From assembly GCA_947632355.1 (NCBI GenBank), contig CANROY010000043.1:1-9329 (forward strand): 9,329 nt of DNA. The letters run 5' to 3'. Every line of letters starts with the position of its first letter. Position 1 is the stretch's first letter. Position numbers and translations under genes: made by a program. The notes under the pieces are model-generated. The model did not search any database, had not been told where the DNA came from, and saw only the letters and a list, made by a program, of their open reading frames with translations. Below are positions 1 to 6,259 of this stretch, one piece after another. The stretch comes from an uncultured Bacilli bacterium (GTDB lineage Bacteria; Bacillota_I; Bacilli_A; RF39; UBA660).

Positions 1-1415
1 TCACCTGGATTTTCATATTTATTTCCATCAATATTTGTAGCTGTAAATCCAATAGTTGGTTCATTTTTAGCAGCATAGCCTGTAACATAACCACTATTAT
101 TATTGATTCTTACACTTTGCATTGAACCATATTTTGAGTGTTGTAAATAGGTAACTGCACCCCACTCGGTATTCTTCATCATATGACTTACTAATGTTGA
201 TTCATAGTTTTTTGCTGTTTTAAATGCATTCCCTACTGTTATATTTCTCCAACTATATACGTTTGGTTTGATGATTACTTTTGTTGGCGATTCTTCATTT
301 TTTTGGGCTTCAGTTGTACTCTTTGCACCTTCATATCCGGTTTCAAACTTTCCAACCCATATGCCATTGGTATTAAAGGCTATAAAAGCCGGATGTGTTA
401 ACCATTCTCCTACTTCTTTTCCTTCACTTTTTGGTTCCTCTTTCGTTTCGAATTCAATCTCTATTGTTGGACGACTATTTGTATCAAGCTCAGAAAGACT
501 TGAATAATCACCAGTATTAAATAATTTATATCGATATCTTGGTATCCATACAAAATAACTTTCTATGGCTTCTTCAGATATTTCTTTTCCTGCTTCTGGT
601 TCTGTTGCTCCATCTACTAAGATAACCGCATTCGCCCATCTCTTCTCTTCATAGTTATACCATTCTTCTTTGGTATTCGCTTTGGTTACTTTTCCTGCTT
701 CATCTATGATAACTGGTATTAATTTATCTCCTATTGTTGGAGCTTCAGCTACTTCATTTGCCGTTAACATTGCAACAGTTTCATTACTTGTATTTAATAC
801 TGGATCTGCTCCATGTAAGATTGGTTCTGTATACTCTACTAGATTATTCATGTTTCCTTCTACCACTATCTTACTTATAAAACTTTTATTCGTTGCATCA
901 TCTTCTAATGTTACATGTTCATCCATCCATAGTTTTATGGAATAATTTCTTGTTTCATTTTCTCCTAATGTTCCATTGATTAAATCTTTTGCTTCTTCTA
1001 CTTTGTATCCTTCTACTTCTGTTTGTTTTGTACTTGTTGGATATTCACTTAAAATTTGTTTTTGTCCATTATTTACTTCTATCGCTACATATTCACTATT
1101 TAATATTTCCTCTTGATTCTTTTTTAGTTTTTCTAGTTTTATTGTATAATTTGTCTTTGTTTTACAATTATTTTTTATAGTAAATGTATACGGTGTTAAT
1201 TCTTTTGCTTCTTCATCCGTTAATGGATAGGCTTTTTCTAAACTAATTTCATTTGTTTCATCTTCTATCGTTATATTTAAGCAATCGCTTTCTATTTGAT
1301 TGATTCCGTTTTGTATTGCTGTTGATGTCCACCATGCATAACTTGTTCCTACCATTATGAGTATTGTAAACACTATTCCTGTTATTAAATACTTTTTCTT
1401 ATTATTTTTCTCCAT
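1..1415 (-). CDS. Secreted/anchored surface protein, TasA/camelysin-like N-terminus plus FGE/C-type-lectin-like C-terminus; 3' end outside window
   Basis: The open frame runs without interruption from ATG at 1415 to the window edge, giving 471 complete codons. The N-terminus has a basic n-region (MEKNNKKK), a hydrophobic stretch at residues 9-23 and a likely signal peptidase site after TSYA (about residue 27), followed by WW. This resembles the signal peptides of SipW-processed TasA/camelysin proteins. Residues 28-190 look like a beta-sandwich, with TPYTFTIKNNC and NYTIKLE strands and cysteines 45 and 84 that could form a disulfide. Residues 252-264 carry WYNYEEKRWANAV. Residues 287-430 carry aromatic motifs (YFVWIPRYRY, WVGKFETGYE, MMKNTEWGAV) that recall the formylglycine-generating-enzyme/C-type-lectin fold of ligand-binding surface or phage tail proteins. 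AGGAG at 1430-1426 lies 10 nt before the start. It is divergent from the XRE gene. Function is unknown; adhesion or matrix is inference. A phage-type origin for the C-terminal part is an alternative. Confidence 0.8.
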   Translation of the reverse strand, partial: MEKNNKKKYLITGIVFTILIMVGTSYAWWTSTAIQNGINQIESDCLNITIEDETNEISLEKAYPLTDEEAKELTPYTFTIKNNCKTKTNYTIKLEKLKKNQEEILNSEYVAIEVNNGQKQILSEYPTSTKQTEVEGYKVEEAKDLINGTLGENETRNYSIKLWMDEHVTLEDDATNKSFISKIVVEGNMNNLVEYTEPILHGADPVLNTSNETVAMLTANEVAEAPTIGDKLIPVIIDEAGKVTKANTKEEWYNYEEKRWANAVILVDGATEPEAGKEISEEAIESYFVWIPRYRYKLFNTGDYSSLSELDTNSRPTIEIEFETKEEPKSEGKEVGEWLTHPAFIAFNTNGIWVGKFETGYEGAKSTTEAQKNEESPTKVIIKPNVYSWRNITVGNAFKTAKNYESTLVSHMMKNTEWGAVTYLQHSKYGSMQSVRINNNSGYVTGYAAKNEPTIGFTATNIDGNKYENPG

Positions 1416-1425
1416 AATTTCAATT

Positions 1426-1472
1426 CTCCTATATTCTAAATTAATTTTAGAAAATACGATTAAAATTGTGTA
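1426..1472 (-). promoter_or_regulatory. Candidate promoter and ribosome binding site of the surface-protein gene
   Basis: On the minus strand there is a -35-like TACACA (1472-1467, 4 of 6 consensus), a 17-bp spacer and a -10-like TAAAAT (1449-1444, 5 of 6). Transcription would start near 1437, leaving a leader of about 22 nt. The leader contains the AGGAG Shine-Dalgarno at 1430-1426, 10 nt before the ATG. The -35 lies inside the dyad at 1469-1490. The geometry is good, but the region is very A/T-rich, so a chance match is possible. Confidence 0.45.
1434..1452. repeat. Short A/T-rich inverted repeat over the surface-gene start region
   Basis: TTCTAAA (1434-1440) and TTTAGAA (1446-1452) are perfect 7-bp inverted arms around a 5-bp centre. 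The element overlaps the candidate -10 of the surface-protein gene, so a protein bound here could affect that promoter. Arms this short and A/T-rich also arise by chance. Confidence 0.3.
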
Positions 1473-1492
1473 TGACATAGATGACATACAAT
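1466..1492 (+). promoter_or_regulatory. Candidate promoter of the XRE regulator gene
   Basis: TACAAT (1487-1492) matches the -10 consensus at 5 of 6 positions. The best upstream partner is TTGTGT (1466-1471) with a short 15-bp spacer, so the -35 is weak. Transcription would begin near 1499. That gives a leader of only about 7 nt to the ATG at 1506, or about 37 nt to the alternative ATG at 1536. The promoter is almost fully covered by the dyad at 1469-1490, as expected for autoregulation. Confidence 0.4.
1469..1490. promoter_or_regulatory. Probable XRE operator: 22-bp imperfect palindrome between divergent genes
   Basis: The outer arms TGTATG (1469-1474) and CATACA (1485-1490) are perfect inverted repeats. 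The inner CAT (1476-1478) and ATG (1481-1483) also pair, so 9 of 11 symmetric positions match. The same DNA can be read as a direct repeat of ATGACATA (1472-1479 and 1481-1488) at 9-bp spacing. Dyads of about this length next to a small XRE gene are the usual binding sites of such regulators. It overlaps the -10 of the XRE gene and the -35 of the surface gene, so one bound dimer could control both. Binding by the adjacent XRE protein is inference. Confidence 0.5.
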
Positions 1493-1505
1493 TTAAAAGT
1501 TAAAT

Positions 1506-1745
1506 ATGCCAAAATTATCTTTAGAGGGAAAACAAATGTTAAAAGAATACAGGATTAAAAGAGGATATAGTTTAGAAAAACTTGCAGAACTTTGTGAAAT
1601 TTCATGGCGTAATTTACAAAGAATAGAAAATGGAAAAGCAAATGTAGCCAAATTTGAAACTATAAAAAAATTAATCAATATTTTAGAAATCGAAGAAAAA
1701 GATATCGTAAAGTTTATCAAAGAAAAAGAAAGGAACGAAAAATAA
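1506..1745 (+). CDS. Small XRE-family helix-turn-helix transcriptional regulator
   Basis: A 79-residue protein that is essentially one HTH_XRE domain. The recognition region is LKEYRIKRGYSLEKLAEL followed by CEISWRNLQRIENGKA (about residues 12-45), where the RIENG motif ends the DNA-contacting helices. Then come KFETIKKLINILEI, the usual last helices of the fold, and a short charged tail. There is no room for a ligand or protease domain, so it probably acts as a cytoplasmic dimeric repressor. It is divergent from the surface-protein gene, with a palindromic site between them, which suggests local and self regulation. The start is uncertain. ATG at 1506 has only a weak AAAAG upstream and may be nearly leaderless. 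ATG at 1536 (69 residues) has a good GAGGG. I keep 1506 because SLEGKQMLKEYR resembles the N-terminal extension of some family members. The end converges on polC, 13 nt between stops. Confidence 0.85.
   Translation: MPKLSLEGKQMLKEYRIKRGYSLEKLAELCEISWRNLQRIENGKANVAKFETIKKLINILEIEEKDIVKFIKEKERNEK
1523..1528 (+). promoter_or_regulatory. Shine-Dalgarno supporting an internal start (ATG 1536) of the XRE gene
   Basis: AGAGGG ends 7 nt before the in-frame ATG at 1536, an ideal distance, whereas the first ATG at 1506 has no strong site. Initiation here would remove ten residues and still leave the full helix-turn-helix. It could be the real start or a second product. It may also be no more than the Leu-Glu-Gly codons of the longer form. 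Confidence 0.4.
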
Positions 1746-1760
1746 CCATTCGTTCCTTTT
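1721..1760. terminator. Bidirectional intrinsic terminator between the XRE gene and polC
   Basis: AAAGGAACGAA (1729-1739) and TTCGTTCCTTT (1749-1759) form a perfect 11-bp stem with a 9-nt loop. Read on the minus strand, the stem comes straight after the polC stop and is followed by CTTTTTCT (1728-1721), a good U-tract. Read on the plus strand, the run is only four Ts (1757-1760), so termination of the XRE transcript is probably weaker. The left arm is made from the last codons of the XRE gene, so the two convergent genes share one compact terminator. Confidence 0.8.
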
Positions 1761-4700
1761 AAAATAAACTTAATTGACTTGTTTCAGGCATTCCTTCAAA
1801 AATACCTAGAGTACGCATTTTTTCTATTGTTGATTGATTGACTTTACCACGATTGCTAAAGTCTTCTACACTATAGAAAGCTTTATTTTTCCTTTCTTCC
1901 ATAATCTTAGTAGCAACCGCATCTCCTAGTCCATCTAAACTAAAGAATGGTAAAATTAAAGTATTTTCTTCTTCATCATCAATTACAAAATCTTTTCCTT
2001 GACTCTTTTTAAGGTCAATCATTTTAAATTTAAATCCTCTTGCTGTTGCTTCTAAAGCAAGTTTTAAAGTTTCAAGTAAAGATTCTTCTTTATTCGTTGC
2101 TTCTTTCCCTTTACTTTGAATTTCTAAAATTTTATTTTTGATAGCATCATAACCTTTTACCATAACTTCAGCATCAAAATCCGTAAATCTTGTAGAAAAA
2201 TACGTACAATAATAGATTAGTGGTTTATGTACTTTATACCAAGCAATACGAAAAGCACTTGTAACATACGCTGCAGCATGAGCTTTTGGGAACATGTATT
2301 TTATCTTTTGACATGAAGTAATATACCAATCCGGAATATTATATTCTTTTAAGGTTTTTACATGCTCTGCCCAAGTATCCGGTTCTTTACTTGCTTTTCC
2401 TTTACGAACAAATTCCATAATTTTGAAGGCTTTTAAAGCCGGAACCCCTTTGTTCATTAACTCAACCATAATGTCATCACGACATCCAATAACTTCTTTA
2501 AATGGACAAATGTTTTTTTGAATAAGTTCTTGAGCATTTCCAAGCCATACATCCGTTCCATGAGCAAGACCTGATATTTTAACAAGTTCAGCAAATGTAG
2601 TCGGTTTCGCATCTTTAACAAGTTGAATCGTAAATGGTGTACCAAATTCAGGAACACCTAAAGTTCCGGTATCACACATAATTTGTTCTTTGGTTACCCC
2701 TAACGATTTTGTTCCTTTAAATAAATCCATTGTTGCTTTATCATCAAGAGGAACTTTCGTTACATCATCCCCTGTTAAATCTTGAATCATTCTTAGTTGT
2801 GTTGGGTCGGTATGCCCTAAAATATCTAGTTTTAACACATCGGCATCTATGGCGTGGTAATCAAAGTGCGTTGTACGCCAGTTTTGGGTTGGGTCATCAG
2901 CAGGATATTGGAAAGGTGTAAAGTCACAAACTTCCATATAATCCGGAATAACAACAATTCCTCCGGGATGTTGCCCAGTCGTTCTTTTACATCCCGTACA
3001 ACCAATCGCTAGACGTTCTACTTCAATTTTACGCATAATGATACCTTTGTTTTCACAATACCCTTGTACGTAACCAAAAGCCGTTTTATCTGCAACGGTT
3101 CCAATGGTTCCTGCACGATACACATTATCAACACCGAATAAAACTTTTGTATATTCATGAGCACTTGCTTGGTTTAAATCAGAGAAGTTTAAATCGATAT
3201 CGGGTACTTTATCGGCATTAAATCCAAGGAATGTTGCAAAAGGAATATCGTGGCCATCTTTAGCCATAATACTACCACAATTTGGGCATTTTTTATCCGG
3301 TAAGTCAAATCCACAAGAATAGGTAACACCTAAAGGATTTCCTTCTTCATCATTAAAAATACTTAATTTACATTTTGGACAACGATAATGGGCAGGCAAA
3401 CTATTTACTTCTGTAATTCCCATCATATTGGCAACAAAACTAGAACCAACAGAACCACGAGAACCAACTAAGAAACCTTCATCGTTTGAATGTTTGACTA
3501 ACTTTTGGGCAATTAAGTAAATAACATCGTAATTAGCACCAATAATACCACCAAGTTTTTTATAGGCAAGTTTATCAAGTTCCTCATCGCTTCCCTCTTC
3601 TTCTAAATGTTTTTTAACCATATTTTTAACGGCTTCTTTACCTTTTAAAATGGTTTCATGAACAAGTAAGAAAGCATCGGCTTCGGTTTTACATTCCTTT
3701 TTACATGCTTCAATTAAAGCATCTCCATAAAGTTCTTTGGCTAGTCTTTCTTCAATATTAATAGGTAGTGGACTACCATACAACAAATCCGCTTTTTGGT
3801 ACACAAGTTCCGTCATGGTTTCAACGGAATTTGGTATTTTAGGAGCAAATGGATTTGGTGTATCAATAATGACTTCTATTTCTTCTACGGTATCAGCGAT
3901 TTTGTTTGGATTTTCAACGACAATTTCATAGGCTTCTTCTTCACTTAAGAATTTAAAGTCTTCTAACATTTCTTCTGTTGTTTTCAAATATTGATTGGGA
4001 ACCACTAATCCTTTACGATTTAAAGGATGTAGTTTTCCATTGAATTTTTGGTTGATGATAATTTCACGATAAATTTTATCCTCTTTGGTTAGATTGTGTA
4101 CATCTCCAGTTGCTACAACAGGTTTACCGGCTTCTTTCGCAACACGAATAATTCTTTTTAAATAGTCTTTGGCTTGCGTTACTGTTTGAAATTTGGCATC
4201 CGGTCCAATTAGATGAGAAAAAGCACTAATGGGTTGCACTTCAATATAATCATAGAAACTCATCATATTTACGAGTTCTTCATCTTCTTTACTTCCTGCT
4301 TTATCAAATACTTCTCCATTGATACAACCAGAACCAATTAAAATTCCTTTTCTTAGATTTTCTATTTCTTTTCTTGGTATTTTTGGTTGTTCATTTTTGT
4401 ATAAGTATTTGGTATTGGCTATTGAAATAATTTTAAATAAATTTTTAAGTCCTTCTCTATTTTGAGCAATCATCGTGGCGTGGAAAGGATAAGCAAAACG
4501 TACTAATGCCTCTACATCAATATTTGCTAGTAACTCATCTGTTGTACTCACATTTTGGTCGTAGAAGGCTTTTGCCATTTTATAAAAAGCAAGGGCCGTT
4601 CCTTCGGCATCATAGTCTGCTCTATGGTGTTTTTCTTCATCCCAAGGAATATCTAATTTTTTGGTTAATGTTTGTAATTTATGGTTGGGCCACTCTGGAT

Positions 4701-6243
4701 GAAGCATACGAGCCATACTCATTGTATCTAAAACGGTAGCCTCAAATTCCCCTAAACCATATTTATTACAAGCAGCTTTCATAAAAGAAATATCGAATTT
4801 CGCATTATGAGCAACCATTGGATTATCCCCTGCCCATTCTAAAAAGCGTTTGGTTACGTTTTCTTCGGAATCTTTTCCTTTCACCATTTCATCGGTGATA
4901 AAAGTAAGTTCCGTAATCTTTTTGGGAATTGGTCTTTTTGGGTCGATGAGTTCATCAAAACGGTCGATAATTTTACCACTTTGAATTTTAACAGCACCAA
5001 TTTCAATCATTTGGTCACTACCCGCATAAAAACCAGTGGTTTCGGTATCAAATACAACATAGGTATCTTCTAATAAATTAAAGGTACGATTATTAAAGAT
5101 AATATCGATATCATCATTTACGACATTCATTTCTGCACCATATAAAACTTTAAAATGTTCACTTGCTTCTTTTCCTTTATTGTAATCACAAACAGCATGA
5201 TAAAGGTCAGGGAAAGCTTGTACACAGTTATGATCGGTTACAGCAATGGCTTTTTGACCAATTTTAATGGCGTGTTTCACAAGTTTTTTAGCATCAATTA
5301 CTCCATCCATAGCACTCATCATCGTATGGGTATGTAATTCTACACGAGGATGATCGGTTTGTTCTTTTACAACATGATCTTTTGAGTCTATTCCTTCATA
5401 ATTGCGAATGGTTAAAACCAAATCTTTACTAAAGGTATCAAATTCTACTTTCCCTTGCATACGATACCAATTGCCTTCTTTAAAAGATTTTAAAGTATCT
5501 TTATATTTTTGTTTATCTTTTTCAAAGATTTTGGCTAGTAAACTATTCGTTTTATCACTTATTTTTAACGTAATGATATTAATTTTATCGTGTTCTGCTC
5601 CCTCAACACCAAAAACATAAGCTTCTACAATAACTTTTTTCATATCTCCTAAAATATTGGAAATAGAGGTGATTTCCCCTTCAATCGTAGATCCTTTTTC
5701 TTCTAATTCTACAATGGGAATTTCACTTGTTTTACTTTTTTCTAAATCTTGTTTTACTTCATTATTTAATTCTTCATTGACACGACTCGTAATTTCATAT
5801 TCTCCTAAACCATATTGTAATAATTTAGAAGCAATGTTTTTTCCTTCTCTTTTTACTTCTTGTTCTTCACTTTTCGTACTGACTTCAATGGTAATAATTT
5901 CATCATCAATCGAAACAATAGCATCACTTAAATTCACTAAAGAAGGTCTTTTTTTAATCAGTTCACGAATAATTTCATTTAAGTAAAGTAGGCAATCCTC
6001 TTCTTTAACGGTTTCATATTGAATATGGATGGCACAATCTTTTTCGTGATTGATTTTATTTTTAGCAGCCAAAAACAAAGCATTAGCGGTTTTAATTGGC
6101 AATACGTTTTCAAAATGTAAGTACACATCAAAAACATCTTGGCTTTTTAAATAAATGACTTTGCTGACACTTGCACCAGTAAACTCTTCTTCTTTATAAG
6201 TAAAATCAATACTCTTAAAAAAACGTTTTAATTCATCACTCAT
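1759..6243 (-). CDS. polC: DNA polymerase III alpha subunit, PolC type (with 3'-5' exonuclease)
   Basis: Main replicative DNA polymerase of low-GC Gram-positives, acting in the cytoplasm with the beta clamp and clamp loader. The protein has 1494 residues, slightly longer than B. subtilis PolC. Order: N-terminal domain (about 1-170); OB fold (about 180-285); PHP domain with ELHTHT at 302-307, TDHN at 336-339 and GDVH at 713-716, split by a DEDDh exonuclease at about 392-560 (D399, E401, D484, H540, D545), all intact. The polymerase core has GSRGSVGSS at 927-935, a zinc module with Cys 955, 958, 977, 986 and 989, catalytic PDIDLNF (D1015, D1017) and LKLDIL (D1140), and FPKAHAAAYV at 1318-1327. 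A helix-hairpin-helix lies near 1434-1450. The last five residues are QLSLF, the canonical clamp-binding peptide. The ATG at 6243 has AAAGGAG 9 nt upstream. It is 14 nt downstream of dnaE, so probably co-transcribed. Confidence 0.98.
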   Translation of the reverse strand: MSDELKRFFKSIDFTYKEEEFTGASVSKVIYLKSQDVFDVYLHFENVLPIKTANALFLAAKNKINHEKDCAIHIQYETVKEEDCLLYLNEIIRELIKKRPSLVNLSDAIVSIDDEIITIEVSTKSEEQEVKREGKNIASKLLQYGLGEYEITSRVNEELNNEVKQDLEKSKTSEIPIVELEEKGSTIEGEITSISNILGDMKKVIVEAYVFGVEGAEHDKINIITLKISDKTNSLLAKIFEKDKQKYKDTLKSFKEGNWYRMQGKVEFDTFSKDLVLTIRNYEGIDSKDHVVKEQTDHPRVELHTHTMMSAMDGVIDAKKLVKHAIKIGQKAIAVTDHNCVQAFPDLYHAVCDYNKGKEASEHFKVLYGAEMNVVNDDIDIIFNNRTFNLLEDTYVVFDTETTGFYAGSDQMIEIGAVKIQSGKIIDRFDELIDPKRPIPKKITELTFITDEMVKGKDSEENVTKRFLEWAGDNPMVAHNAKFDISFMKAACNKYGLGEFEATVLDTMSMARMLHPEWPNHKLQTLTKKLDIPWDEEKHHRADYDAEGTALAFYKMAKAFYDQNVSTTDELLANIDVEALVRFAYPFHATMIAQNREGLKNLFKIISIANTKYLYKNEQPKIPRKEIENLRKGILIGSGCINGEVFDKAGSKEDEELVNMMSFYDYIEVQPISAFSHLIGPDAKFQTVTQAKDYLKRIIRVAKEAGKPVVATGDVHNLTKEDKIYREIIINQKFNGKLHPLNRKGLVVPNQYLKTTEEMLEDFKFLSEEEAYEIVVENPNKIADTVEEIEVIIDTPNPFAPKIPNSVETMTELVYQKADLLYGSPLPINIEERLAKELYGDALIEACKKECKTEADAFLLVHETILKGKEAVKNMVKKHLEEEGSDEELDKLAYKKLGGIIGANYDVIYLIAQKLVKHSNDEGFLVGSRGSVGSSFVANMMGITEVNSLPAHYRCPKCKLSIFNDEEGNPLGVTYSCGFDLPDKKCPNCGSIMAKDGHDIPFATFLGFNADKVPDIDLNFSDLNQASAHEYTKVLFGVDNVYRAGTIGTVADKTAFGYVQGYCENKGIIMRKIEVERLAIGCTGCKRTTGQHPGGIVVIPDYMEVCDFTPFQYPADDPTQNWRTTHFDYHAIDADVLKLDILGHTDPTQLRMIQDLTGDDVTKVPLDDKATMDLFKGTKSLGVTKEQIMCDTGTLGVPEFGTPFTIQLVKDAKPTTFAELVKISGLAHGTDVWLGNAQELIQKNICPFKEVIGCRDDIMVELMNKGVPALKAFKIMEFVRKGKASKEPDTWAEHVKTLKEYNIPDWYITSCQKIKYMFPKAHAAAYVTSAFRIAWYKVHKPLIYYCTYFSTRFTDFDAEVMVKGYDAIKNKILEIQSKGKEATNKEESLLETLKLALEATARGFKFKMIDLKKSQGKDFVIDDEEENTLILPFFSLDGLGDAVATKIMEERKNKAFYSVEDFSNRGKVNQSTIEKMRTLGIFEGMPETSQLSLF

Positions 6244-6252
6244 ACTTCTAAA

Positions 6253-6259
6253 CTCCTTT
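6253..6259 (-). promoter_or_regulatory. polC ribosome binding site overlapping the dnaE stop codon
   Basis: On the minus strand AAAGGAG (6259-6253) sits 9 nt before the polC ATG, and its first two bases are part of the dnaE TAA (6260-6258). Ribosomes ending dnaE therefore stop on the polC initiation site, which allows translational coupling. The site fixes the polC start at 6243. Confidence 0.75.

Noticed and set aside
268..1180. Plus-strand open frames at 268-507, 670-945 and 989-1180
   Set aside because: They lie opposite the continuous surface-protein frame, have low-complexity hydrophobic translations and no ribosome binding site; they are shadows.
1493..1720. Minus-strand open frame opposite the XRE gene
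   Set aside because: The plus-strand frame encodes a clear helix-turn-helix protein; the reverse frame is low complexity and has no recognisable motif.
1729..1759. GGAAC...GTTCC arms as a LexA/DinR box
   Set aside because: The spacing between the arms is far larger than the 4 bp of the Bacillota SOS box, and the position after a stop codon fits a terminator.
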